Assembly (NCBI GenBank): GCA_024278975.1
Contig: JAJRSD010000072.1
Coordinates: 62,001-126,000 of the forward strand
Length of the DNA: 64,000 nucleotides
Origin: Bacteroidota bacterium
Lineage (GTDB): Bacteria > Bacteroidota > Bacteroidia > Bacteroidales > Prolixibacteraceae
Direction: 5' to 3'
A program made the translations under genes and the position numbers. Under the pieces are notes generated by a model. The model saw only the letters and a program-made list of their open reading frames with translations, was not told where the DNA came from and did no database searches. Positions 19,101 to 25,907 of this stretch are shown here, one piece after another (position 1 is the stretch's first letter; the number at the start of each line of letters is the position of its first letter).

Positions 19101-19900
19101 GAATTTTGAATGTCGGTTTCAACAATCAGAGTTGCGTCTTTGTAATTTTTATCCAAATCAGTAACCACATAAAAATCGTGAATATAAGTTTTGGGTTGAG
19201 CGTACAATTTTACATCGCGGTAAATTCCCGACAGCCGCCACATATCCTGATTTTCGAGATACGAGCCATCGGAAAACCGAATTACCTTAACTGCCAAATC
19301 GTTTTCGCCTACTTCAACAAACTCTGTGATATTAAATTCTGCCGGCTCAAATCCCCCCTGATTGTAGCCAACCCGTTTACCATTTACCCAAATATACGAG
19401 GCAGATTTTATCCCTTCGAAACGGAGCATAATTTCTTTATCTTCCCAATTTTCGGGAATAGTAAACTTACGTTTATAGCAGCCAACCGGATTATAATAAT
19501 CTGGAATATTGGGAGGATTACTTTCAAAAGGGAGTGCAATATTTCTAAATTTAGGATGCCCGAAACCTTCCATCTGCCAGTTTGCAGGTACTCTTATTTC
19601 GTCCCAGTTTTCAACATCAAAATCGGGTTGCCAAAAATCTTCAGTAACCTGTGCGGGTGTTTCTACCCATTTGAATTTCCACTGCCCGTTTAATAACCGG
19701 TAATTTTCGCACTTGGCAGCTCTGTTTTTTAAAGCAGTTTTTTTTGATGAAAATGGGATATGAAAAGTGTGTGGTGCAGTTTGTCCTTTTTCGAAAATGG
19801 CGGGGTTCTGCCAGTCGGTTTCACTAAACTCTACTTCTTGCGAAGTTGCAAAACCATTCATAAAAAAAAGAAAGACAAAAACTAATAAAATTCGATTCAT
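16127..19900 (-). CDS. GH2 beta-galactosidase-type enzyme with LamG insertion
   Basis: A 1257-residue exported enzyme with a signal peptide (~1-20). In order: GH2 sugar-binding domain ('VPANWQMEGFGHPKFRNI'), immunoglobulin-like domain, GH2 TIM barrel ('NGVNSHMHAPEHGQ', 'NCVRTCHYP'), acid/base Glu in 'ILWSAGNESGSG', likely nucleophile Glu in 'SFMDEYLAATGN'. Then comes an inserted concanavalin-like LamG domain (~640-790; 'NQLSIGFWVKPF', 'WHHIAGVYNGKELQLFID'). A C-terminal Bgal_small_N domain follows ('SSLKFNGTEYLQGGPAFNVWRAP'). Length exceeds LacZ (1024) mainly because of the insertion, which probably binds the polymer. It is transcribed towards the sulfatase and probably controlled with the downstream AraC gene. 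Confidence 0.9.
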   Translation of the reverse strand: MNRILLVFVFLFFMNGFATSQEVEFSETDWQNPAIFEKGQTAPHTFHIPFSSKKTALKNRAAKCENYRLLNGQWKFKWVETPAQVTEDFWQPDFDVENWDEIRVPANWQMEGFGHPKFRNIALPFESNPPNIPDYYNPVGCYKRKFTIPENWEDKEIMLRFEGIKSASYIWVNGKRVGYNQGGFEPAEFNITEFVEVGENDLAVKVIRFSDGSYLENQDMWRLSGIYRDVKLYAQPKTYIHDFYVVTDLDKNYKDATLIVETDIQNSKSDTATFTLEIDVFDTDKKSILKDGIQSVNFKINPDSIKKVTISTLVIDPPKWSAEFPNLFTILFQLKNREGKTIEAFTKKIGFREVEYKNNLLTVNGVPVKLNGVNSHMHAPEHGQAVPLKTLKKDLLIMKQFNINCVRTCHYPPTPEYIEFADELGIYIIDEVGDEAHSNLQLSSNREWTEMYRDRSRKLVYRDRNHPSVILWSAGNESGSGFNINEVIKTGKAIDPSRPAWMYGGNTFYIPFEDLVGPRYWIPIDYKNLAEGKVLSEKDLRASFMDEYLAATGNGLGGMDEYWELIWKYPRLTGGAIWDWISPGLKTPRWTIPDFTPNKNDGQIMGRPVFQEGANGWGLEFSGHDDWVEFYRSPSLNITGNQLSIGFWVKPFEIPQPNTFITKGKFQYGIRMENPKTLEFYVHGEKRVSAKTKVGSDFYGEWHHIAGVYNGKELQLFIDEKLVARTGFTGNISSTPFPLCIGREADTQDAGEYSGRLSKMIIDDVKIFDKAVPVSQLKDFTTGSVLDIDFETDKKEGDFYSVGLGGRTYGIVWPDREIQPEIYQIKKAGQPIKIEAVKMDSGIVRITNRHHFKNLNDLNGVWELQVNGETTQRGFFDLDLPAQQSTQVAIPFRMPEIEVFSEAVLQVSFELKQNLSWADSAHQIAWEQLHVPTPVYYVEKPKITGKVTVSENDNEITISGDKFRYIINKNGGEFSSLKFNGTEYLQGGPAFNVWRAPLANDVDAWGSYTYNSNINTPGFGRSIDNQLRTLGMRDLVSQVDEIEVVKISKSKVLIRIKAFSNSSLPANYRITKNTNSSAFERNETWAILADGTIELEQEIIPHGNMPEMLPKIGLQFKLPKAFNIVEWFGRGPFETYPDRKTGAKTGVYKSTADEMFVPYIMPQDYGNRTDTRWLKIENDSGKGLMIKGGEQFNFSVHKYSTDNLSRAIYSYQLNESPNTILNIDYEVSGVGGTAIRQLQKYRVRPGVGNYRLVIKPF

Positions 19901-19932
19901 ACTTGCTTGATTTAATTTAAACTCTCACACTA

Positions 19933-19940
19933 CAAATATA
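19933..19940 (-). promoter_or_regulatory. -7 box for the GH2 gene
   Basis: On the minus strand this reads TATATTTG, a match to TAnnTTTG, 32 bases before the GH2 ATG. It sits downstream of the hairpin that ends the AraC transcript, so the GH2 gene has its own promoter. Confidence 0.5.
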
Positions 19941-19950
19941 CTAATTTAAA

Positions 19951-19970
19951 AGCCACAGATTCACTGATTA
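19951..19970. repeat. Dispersed repeat AGCCACAGATTCACTGATTA, copy 1
   Basis: The exact 20-base sequence recurs at 23387-23406, and with two changes at 25085-25104. Similar 'gccacagattcac' units are scattered in intergenic DNA of Bacteroidota. No coding role is seen. Confidence 0.55.
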
Positions 19971-20016
19971 GAAACACGTTTTGGTAATTATATTTGTAAG
20001 AATTTATGTCAGGAAA

Positions 20017-20062
20017 AAGGATGGCATCCCTATTCTATACAGAATATAGGGATGCCATCCTT
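20017..20062 (-). terminator. Strong hairpin terminator after the AraC gene
   Basis: Perfect 17-bp arms (20017-20033 and 20046-20062, starting AAGGATGGCATCCCTAT) enclose 12 bases. Read on the minus strand it is followed by a run of T. It lies between the AraC stop and the GH2 promoter. Confidence 0.75.
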
Positions 20063-20103
20063 AAAAAAAATATTGATTTAAGACAATCAAAGTCCCTCCC
20101 AAA

Positions 20104-20973
20104 TTATTTTTTATGAAACTCCTTAAAATAGTTTGAAGGTGTGAAACCGGTGTGTTTTTTAAAGGTTCGGTTAAAGTTTGATAAATTGTTAAAACCACTC
20201 TCGAAACAGATTTGCGAGATAGACATTTTTGCTTCTATTATCAGTCGGCATGCATAACTTATTCGCATATCGTTTACAAATTCAGAAAGCGATTTGCCCG
20301 ATTTCTCTTTAAAAAATCGACAGAATGCCGAAGGATGTAAATTGGCAACTTCTGAAACTTTTTCTAATTCAATTTTTTCGAGATATTTCGTATTTATATA
20401 GTGCATTACTTTAACAAGGCGGTCGGTTGTAAAATCGTGATGTTCGGTTTGATACAACTCTCCTGCCAATAATTTATATTGGTCTGTTTTGGCCAGTAGC
20501 TGTAATAATTCGAGCAACAATAAAGTTCTTTCAAATCCCCTTGTTTTAGAGAGTTCTATCAATTTTTTTCCAAATTTTTTGGCAAAGTCAGATGAGAACC
20601 GAATGCCGCGTGATGAGCGTTCTAACAACTCTTTAATCAAATGAAACTCAGGATATTCAGAGATAACCTCCTTGAAAAATTCACTTGAAAACTGAACAAC
20701 AATATAATTTACAATTTTACTGTTTTCATCGGTATAGAACGATTCGTCGCTTTTCCAAAAATGGGGTAAATTACTGCCGAGTAAGACTAAATCTCCCGAA
20801 CTAAATTCTTCTATATTATCAGCAACAAAACTGGTTCCATTGCCATCAATCACAAATAAAATTTCGTATTCGTTATGGAAATGCCAGGGAAATGTAAAAT
20901 GAGGCATTTTACGCCATTTTACTTTAACGGCGGCACGTCCTGGGAAATCAATCTGTTCGTGCATCACTTTCAT
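20104..20973 (-). CDS. AraC family transcriptional regulator with cupin sensor domain
   Basis: A 289-residue regulator. The N-terminal half (~15-110) is a cupin-like ligand pocket ('FPWHFHNEYEILFVIDGNGT', 'GDLVLLGSNLPHFW'). The C-terminal ~100 residues are a double helix-turn-helix ('HPSAFCRFFKEKSGKSLSEF' ... 'ISQICFESGFNNLSNFNRTF'). This layout is typical of sugar-responsive activators. It lies divergently from the UROD operon (107-base gap) and upstream of GH2 on the same strand, so it is the likely switch for the glycan genes on both sides. The ligand is unknown. Confidence 0.88.
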   Translation of the reverse strand: MKVMHEQIDFPGRAAVKVKWRKMPHFTFPWHFHNEYEILFVIDGNGTSFVADNIEEFSSGDLVLLGSNLPHFWKSDESFYTDENSKIVNYIVVQFSSEFFKEVISEYPEFHLIKELLERSSRGIRFSSDFAKKFGKKLIELSKTRGFERTLLLLELLQLLAKTDQYKLLAGELYQTEHHDFTTDRLVKVMHYINTKYLEKIELEKVSEVANLHPSAFCRFFKEKSGKSLSEFVNDMRISYACRLIIEAKMSISQICFESGFNNLSNFNRTFKKHTGFTPSNYFKEFHKK

Positions 20974-21050
20974 TTTATAAATATAGCAAATATGTTAATT
21001 AAGTACAAATCATTGCAAATTAAATACTATCAACTAATGGTTTAGAAAAC

Positions 21051-21058
21051 TATATTTG
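21051..21058 (+). promoter_or_regulatory. -7 box for the UROD-DUF6807-sulfatase-ThuA-Gfo/Idh operon
   Basis: TATATTTG fits TAnnTTTG and is 22 bases before the ATG at 21081. It lies in the divergent intergenic region shared with the AraC gene. Confidence 0.5.
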
Positions 21059-21080
21059 TACATCATTTAATACCTGAATT

Positions 21081-22139
21081 ATGACTAACGAACAATGGGA
21101 ACTTCTACTAAAAACCGTTAATGGCGAAACTCCAAAGAATCCGGTTACCGGTTTCATTATCGACAGCCCGTGGATTCCGGGGTGGGCAGGAGTTTCAACG
21201 CTTCAGTTTTACTCTTCAGAAGAGACATGGTTTCAAGCCAATAAAAAGGCAATCGAGACTTTTCCCGATACTATTTTTCTTCCTGGATTTTGGTCGGAGT
21301 TTGGAATGTTAACAGAACCTTCGGCATTTGGAGCAAAACTTATTTGGAACGAATTTAACCTGCCACATGCCGAAAAAATTATTAGTGACGTTTCGCAAGC
21401 CGGAACTTTAATTAATCCCAATCCGAAAACCGACGGACTTCTGCCTTTTATTATTCAGCGTCTGTTAAACTATCAGGAACCGATGTTAAAAATGGGTCAC
21501 GAAACTAAGTTTGCAATTGCTCGCGGACCTCTGAATATCGCTTCATTTTTAATGGGAACTACCGAATTGATGACGGGTTTAATGATGGATCCGGAGAACA
21601 GTCATAAACTATTAGAAACTATTACCCAGTTTTCAATTAATTGGATTCAGTACCAGAAAGAGATGTTTCCGGGTATCGAAGGCATTTTGATTTTAGACGA
21701 TATTGTTGGTTTTATTGGCGACGAAGAGTGCAAGGAATTTGCTGTGCCGTACATAAAAAGAATTTTTGATGCATTCGATTCAAAAATCAATTTCTTTCAT
21801 AACGATGCGCAGGGATTAATTTCGACACCTTATTTAAAGGAGATGAATGTTAACCTTTACAACTTCAGTTTCGAACATTCGATGAAAGAGATAAGAGAGT
21901 TGGCAGGCTCTGAAATTGCGTTGATTGGGAATTTGCCACCGAGAGATATTTTGGCGCAGGGAACTGTGGAACAAGTTCGCGAAGAAACCAGCAAAATGGT
22001 TCGTGATTTTGGGGATAAAAATAGGGTAATCTGGTCGTGTGGAGGTGGAATGCCGCAGGATGTAACAACTGATAACATAAATGCGTTTATAGAAACTATT
22101 AACGAAGAAGTTCCGAAATTGAAAAAAATATTAGTATGA
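21081..22139 (+). CDS. Uroporphyrinogen decarboxylase (UROD) family protein, MtaA/CmuA-like
   Basis: A 352-residue TIM-barrel protein of the UROD superfamily ('IARGPLNIASFLMGTTELM', 'GILILDDIVGFIGDEE', 'NLYNFSFEH', 'ALIGNLPP'). It is probably not a haem enzyme: it heads a glycan operon. Methyltransferase members such as MtaA bind zinc through His-x-Cys and a later Cys. Here the equivalent positions look like His240-Asn-Asp242 ('FFHNDAQG') and Cys320 ('WSCGGGMPQDVTTDN'), so a metal site with an Asp replacing one Cys is likely. A methyl-transfer role on a methylated sugar or cofactor is a guess. Its stop overlaps the next start by 4 bases. Confidence 0.75.
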   Translation: MTNEQWELLLKTVNGETPKNPVTGFIIDSPWIPGWAGVSTLQFYSSEETWFQANKKAIETFPDTIFLPGFWSEFGMLTEPSAFGAKLIWNEFNLPHAEKIISDVSQAGTLINPNPKTDGLLPFIIQRLLNYQEPMLKMGHETKFAIARGPLNIASFLMGTTELMTGLMMDPENSHKLLETITQFSINWIQYQKEMFPGIEGILILDDIVGFIGDEECKEFAVPYIKRIFDAFDSKINFFHNDAQGLISTPYLKEMNVNLYNFSFEHSMKEIRELAGSEIALIGNLPPRDILAQGTVEQVREETSKMVRDFGDKNRVIWSCGGGMPQDVTTDNINAFIETINEEVPKLKKILV

Positions 22140-23377
22140 AAAAAATAATTTTAATCTTATTTTGTATTATTTCTTCCCAACTTTTTGCACAAGAGTTGGC
22201 AAAATTCACTGTTCAAATTGATGACGAAAGAATTGACGCTCCGGTTTCGGTTTCGTTAGACGGAATTAATTATAATACCGACAAAGGAGATCTGGTTCTT
22301 TATGAAATAACAAAAGGGAGTGAAAAGGTGATTCCAAGCCAGCTTGAACCCGGATATTCAGCCAGACTTTGGTTTGTTTTAAAAGGTGTTTCAAAGAAGA
22401 ATTCAACAAGAAAATTTATTCTGAAATTAGAGGATAAAAAATTGTTAGTAGAGCAAAAAGTAGAGCTGCAAAAGGACAATAAAAATATTGGATTGTCGGT
22501 AAATAATCATGATATATTAAAGTATCGGTATGCAACAATTTACCCACCCGTTGGAATTAATCCACTCTATCAACGCTCCGGTTTTATTCATCCGTTAACA
22601 TCTCCGGGCGGCGAAGTTCTCACTCGTATTCAGGCTCCCGACCATTACCACCACTATGGAATTTGGGGTCCGTGGACAAAAACTCATATCGATGATCGTT
22701 CGGTTGATTTCTGGAACCTTGTTTTAGGGGAGGGGACTGTGAAATTTGCCGGTTTTCTTTCGGAAACTGAAGGAGCAGTTTTTAGTGGTTTTAAAGCTTT
22801 GCAGCAACACATCGACTTTGGGGCAAAAGGTGCCGACCAGATTGCAATGAACGAAATTCTCGATGTTCGTGGCTGGAATGTTGGAGAAAAAGTGTGGGTG
22901 GTCGATTATACAACTTCTTTAAATAGTCCATTGGAAAATGGAATAATGTTGAATGCGTATCGTTATGGTGGTGGAATTGGTTTTCGTGCAACAGAAACAT
23001 GGAATAAAGATAATTGTACAGTACTCACTTCCGACAACAAAACGCGGATTGATGCTGACGGTTCCTACGCTCGTTGGTGTTTGGTTGAAGGAGAATCAGG
23101 TGTTAAAGAAGGTCGTTCGGGAATACTATTTTTAAGTCACCCGGCAAACCGGATGCATCCCGAGCCGATGCGTGTTTGGCCATTGGATGCCAACAACGGA
23201 CGCGGCGATATGTATTTCGAATTTGTACCAATTCGCCACGACGACTGGAAACTGGAACCAAAACAGAATTATACTTTAAAATATAGAATGGTTATATTTG
23301 ATGGTGAAATGGATGCAAAAACTGCCGAAATGTATTGGAACAGCTTTGCAGGAAATCCGAAGATTGAATTCTATTAG
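22136..23377 (+). CDS. DUF6807 (PmoA family) secreted protein
   Basis: A 413-residue exported protein with a Sec signal ending near 'SSQLFAQE'. The body (~130-410) matches DUF6807, annotated as PmoA family: 'PVGINPLYQRSGFIHPLTSPGG', 'DHYHHYGIWGPW', 'GILFLSHPANRMHPEPMRVWP', 'YTLKYRMVIFDGEMD'. The His-rich segment around 'YHHYG' may form a ligand or metal site. The biochemical role is not established; members cluster with sugar dehydrogenases. It overlaps the UROD gene by 4 bases (ATGA). Its last ~185 bases are duplicated at 24888-25075. Confidence 0.8.
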   Translation: MKKIILILFCIISSQLFAQELAKFTVQIDDERIDAPVSVSLDGINYNTDKGDLVLYEITKGSEKVIPSQLEPGYSARLWFVLKGVSKKNSTRKFILKLEDKKLLVEQKVELQKDNKNIGLSVNNHDILKYRYATIYPPVGINPLYQRSGFIHPLTSPGGEVLTRIQAPDHYHHYGIWGPWTKTHIDDRSVDFWNLVLGEGTVKFAGFLSETEGAVFSGFKALQQHIDFGAKGADQIAMNEILDVRGWNVGEKVWVVDYTTSLNSPLENGIMLNAYRYGGGIGFRATETWNKDNCTVLTSDNKTRIDADGSYARWCLVEGESGVKEGRSGILFLSHPANRMHPEPMRVWPLDANNGRGDMYFEFVPIRHDDWKLEPKQNYTLKYRMVIFDGEMDAKTAEMYWNSFAGNPKIEFY

Positions 23378-23499
23378 AAAATGAATAGCCACAGATTCAC
23401 TGATTAAGAATTTAAGAATAAAGAATTGTGAAAAAACTAATTGGCTTATTGTTAATTGTTCTTACCACTTTTTCGTTTGCAGGAGAGAAAAAGGTTAAC
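23191..23499 (+). repeat. Direct repeat, copy A (DUF6807 3' end plus signal-peptide leader)
   Basis: This ~310-base stretch recurs at 24888-25202. The first ~174 bases differ at only four positions. The intergenic part is more diverged. The final ~60 bases encoding the signal peptide MKKLIGLLLIVLTTFSFAG are identical. The two copies flank the sulfatase gene. Confidence 0.85.
23387..23406. repeat. Dispersed repeat AGCCACAGATTCACTGATTA, copy 2
   Basis: Identical to the 20-mer at 19951-19970. It lies inside direct repeat copy A, just before the sulfatase start. Confidence 0.5.
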
Positions 23500-24816
23500 T
23501 TGGTGTTAGAAAAACAACGAGATATGAATATTCTCATGATAACAACGCACGATCTTGGTCAGCACCTTGGCTGCTATGGAATTGAAACTGTAAATACTCC
23601 CAACATTAACAGGTTGGCAGATAAAGGAATTATGTTCAGAAATTTCTATTCGACTTCGGCAGTGTGCTCCCCCGGAAGGGCAAGTTTACATACCGCACGT
23701 TATCCACAGTCGAATGGTTTAATGGGACTTATTCACAGCCCTTGGTGGTGGAGTTTTAATGAGAACGAAAAACATACGGCTCAACTTTTAAAGAATGTTG
23801 GTTACAGAACAATATTGGTAGGCTTCAACCATGTTGGTAAACCTACAAAGTTAGGTTACAATCAACACTTGTCGGTAAAAAACAAAGCGGAAGATACGGT
23901 TTATGAAGTTTGTGAGTTCCTGAAAAAAGAATCAGAGACAAACGAACCATTTTTCCTAAAAGCAGGATTTACCGAAGTTCATCGCCCTTTCGACTATGGG
24001 AGTGATAGTACCAAAGGAATATTTGTGCCGGAATATCTTGCCAACACAAAAATAATGCGGGACGATTTGGCTCAATTTCAAGCTGAAATTAAATATTTTG
24101 ATTCATGTGTTGGTAGAATACTAAAGGCTCTCGACGACAGTAAAATAGCTGAAAATACACTTGTAATATTTACTGCTGACCATGGGATTCCTTATCCAGG
24201 ATCGAAATGGGCAGCACGAAAAGCCGGCTTAGAGGTTCCTTTCATTATTTACAAAAAAGGTGAAAAAGCTTTTTCGGGAGGACACGTATATGACGAAGTG
24301 ATGAGTAATGTTGATGTACTCCCAACTCTGTTCGACTACCTTGGAATTGCCAAACCAAAAAACTTTGAAGGAGTAAGTTTCTGGGATTTTTTAAATAAAA
24401 AAGTAAATAAAGCACCTCGTACAGAAGCATTTGGTCAATACACTCCTGACATGAAACGTGATAATGAATCACGCACCGTTATTACGGAAAAATATCAGTT
24501 AATATACTACTTCAATGCAGGGCGGTCGGTTAAATACCCAGCCAATGTAAATCCGGTGGAATTTGCCAGACACCGAGAGCGTTGCAGCACTACAGGAACA
24601 CGTCCATTTATACAATTATATGACATTCAAAAGGATCCATATGAACTACATAATCTTTCAAAAAATGAATCTTATAAAGAAATAATTGAAACCCTCACAA
24701 ACAAACTTTACAACTGGATGCATGAGGTAAACGATCCAATTTTAAAAGGGCCTATTGCTTCACCATACTACACGAAGGCTATGCAAAACCTAAATGAGAT
24801 GATAAAAAATTATTAA
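23428..24816 (+). CDS. Sulfatase (family S1) with borrowed ThuA signal peptide
   Basis: A 462-residue formylglycine sulfatase: 'MNILMITTHDLGQHLGCYG' metal-binding start and activation motif Cys80-Ser-Pro-Gly-Arg84 ('AVCSPGRASLHTARYP'), with 'FTADHGIPYPGSKW' later. Residues 1-24 (MKKLIGLLLIVLTTFSFAGEKKVN) equal the N-terminus of the ThuA protein at 25131, base for base over ~60 bases. The mature homology begins only near residue 33, where a second Met may be the ancestral start. The start codon here is GTG, but ATG in the ThuA copy. So the enzyme was fused in frame to a duplicated leader and is exported by it. It lies within the operon, between the DUF6807 and ThuA genes. Confidence 0.88.
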   Translation: MKKLIGLLLIVLTTFSFAGEKKVNLVLEKQRDMNILMITTHDLGQHLGCYGIETVNTPNINRLADKGIMFRNFYSTSAVCSPGRASLHTARYPQSNGLMGLIHSPWWWSFNENEKHTAQLLKNVGYRTILVGFNHVGKPTKLGYNQHLSVKNKAEDTVYEVCEFLKKESETNEPFFLKAGFTEVHRPFDYGSDSTKGIFVPEYLANTKIMRDDLAQFQAEIKYFDSCVGRILKALDDSKIAENTLVIFTADHGIPYPGSKWAARKAGLEVPFIIYKKGEKAFSGGHVYDEVMSNVDVLPTLFDYLGIAKPKNFEGVSFWDFLNKKVNKAPRTEAFGQYTPDMKRDNESRTVITEKYQLIYYFNAGRSVKYPANVNPVEFARHRERCSTTGTRPFIQLYDIQKDPYELHNLSKNESYKEIIETLTNKLYNWMHEVNDPILKGPIASPYYTKAMQNLNEMIKNY

Positions 24817-24853
24817 GTCGAAAAGAAAATTTAAATAATTCAAATTAATAAAA

Positions 24854-25077
24854 ATGAAACGAAGAGACTTTCTAAAAAACACAGTAGCAACAACGGACGC
24901 GGCGATATGTATTTTGAATTTGTACCAATTCGCCACGACGACTGAAAACTGGAACCAAAACAGAATTATACTTTAAAATATAGAATGGTTATTTTTGATG
25001 GTGAAATGGATGCAAAAACTGCCGAAATGTATTGGAATAGCTTTGCAGGAAATCCGAAGATTGAAATGATTTATTAA
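24854..25077 (+). pseudogene. Chimeric remnant: Gfo/Idh gene start fused to DUF6807 gene end
   Basis: Bases 24854-24894 (ATG, 'MKRRDFLKNTVATT') closely match the start of the Gfo/Idh gene at 26874 (four mismatches in 41). At 'caacaac' the sequence switches to a copy of the 3' end of the DUF6807 gene (23191 onward). The frame from the ATG meets TAA after 40 codons (24974-24976). In the DUF6807 frame a TGG has become TGA. It therefore makes no useful product. It marks the right-hand junction of the rearrangement that placed the sulfatase here. Confidence 0.8.
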
Positions 25078-25202
25078 GAAAAATAGCCACATATTCACTG
25101 ATTGAAATTAAAATTTAAAAATAAAAAATTATGAAAAAACTAATTGGCTTATTGTTAATTGTTCTTACCACTTTTTCGTTTGCAGGAGAGAAGAAAGTAA
25201 AT
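24888..25202 (+). repeat. Direct repeat, copy B
   Basis: Copy of 23191-23499. Here the DUF6807 part is a non-coding remnant, while the signal-peptide part is the genuine start of the ThuA gene. The left boundary falls in a shared CAACAAC, suggesting a microhomology junction. Confidence 0.85.
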
Positions 25203-25895
25203 GTTAAAGGGAAACAGATATTAATTTACACAAAAAATGGTGAAGGTTACGTTCACGAAAACATTGCTGAAAGTGTAAAAGCACTTCAGGAAATCTGCAA
25301 AAAAGAGGGCATTAAAACCGATGTTTCCGACGACCCTTCTGTATTTACTGCCAAAAACTTAAAGAAGTACGATGCCATCTATTTTTCGAACAGTAATAAC
25401 GAAGGTTTCGATACAGAAGCACAGAAAAAAGCATTTCAGGATTTTTGTCGGAGTGGAAAAGGTTTTGCAGCTCTCCACTCGGCAAATGCAACCGAAAGAG
25501 AGTGGCCGTGGTACTGGCAATTAGTAGGCGGTAAATTTGTAAGGCATGCACCATACCAGGAATTTGACGTGGTGGTTGTTGATGCAAATAATCCGTCAAC
25601 ATCGCCCTTGCCAAAACGGTGGACAATTGAAGACGAGTGTTACTACTCTTTTCAGCTAAACCCTGATATTCATGTTTTGCTTGCCGCCGATATGACAACT
25701 ATCGAGGACAAAGGAAAAGCAGAATATCCGGGCGACACATTTTTCGAAAGTTTCCCGCTGTGCTGGTGTCACGAATTTGAAGGAGGACGACAGTGGTACT
25801 CTGCATTGGGACACAATCCGAAGTTTTATAAAGACGAAACTTTCAGGGCACATCTTCGAGGTGGGATTCTGTGGATTTTAGGTGTTAATAACTAA
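25131..25895 (+). CDS. ThuA-like domain protein, secreted
   Basis: A 254-residue protein: signal peptide (1-19), then a ThuA glutamine-amidotransferase-like fold. It shows 'ILIYTKNGEGYVHENIAESV', 'YDAIYFSNSNNEGFD', 'FQDFCRSGKGFAALHSANAT', 'DECYYSFQLNPDIHVLLA' and a C-terminal 'RQWYSALGHNPKFY'. ThuA was named from trehalose use, where ThuAB works through 3-keto sugars. Homologues are frequent beside Gfo/Idh oxidoreductases in glycan loci. The catalytic function is unproven. It ends 12 bases before the second DUF6807 gene. Its leader is the source of the duplicated sulfatase signal peptide. Confidence 0.85.
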   Translation: MKKLIGLLLIVLTTFSFAGEKKVNVKGKQILIYTKNGEGYVHENIAESVKALQEICKKEGIKTDVSDDPSVFTAKNLKKYDAIYFSNSNNEGFDTEAQKKAFQDFCRSGKGFAALHSANATEREWPWYWQLVGGKFVRHAPYQEFDVVVVDANNPSTSPLPKRWTIEDECYYSFQLNPDIHVLLAADMTTIEDKGKAEYPGDTFFESFPLCWCHEFEGGRQWYSALGHNPKFYKDETFRAHLRGGILWILGVNN

Positions 25896-25907
25896 ATTTA
25901 TTACAGA

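Noticed and set aside
19106-19693. 195-codon open frame on the plus strand
   Set aside because: Antisense to the well-supported GH2 gene; composition is a mirror of that gene and no domain is visible.
14675-24816. The two sulfatases as duplicates of each other
   Set aside because: Their sequences, activation motifs (CSASR versus CSPGR) and signal types differ too much; they are separate subfamilies.
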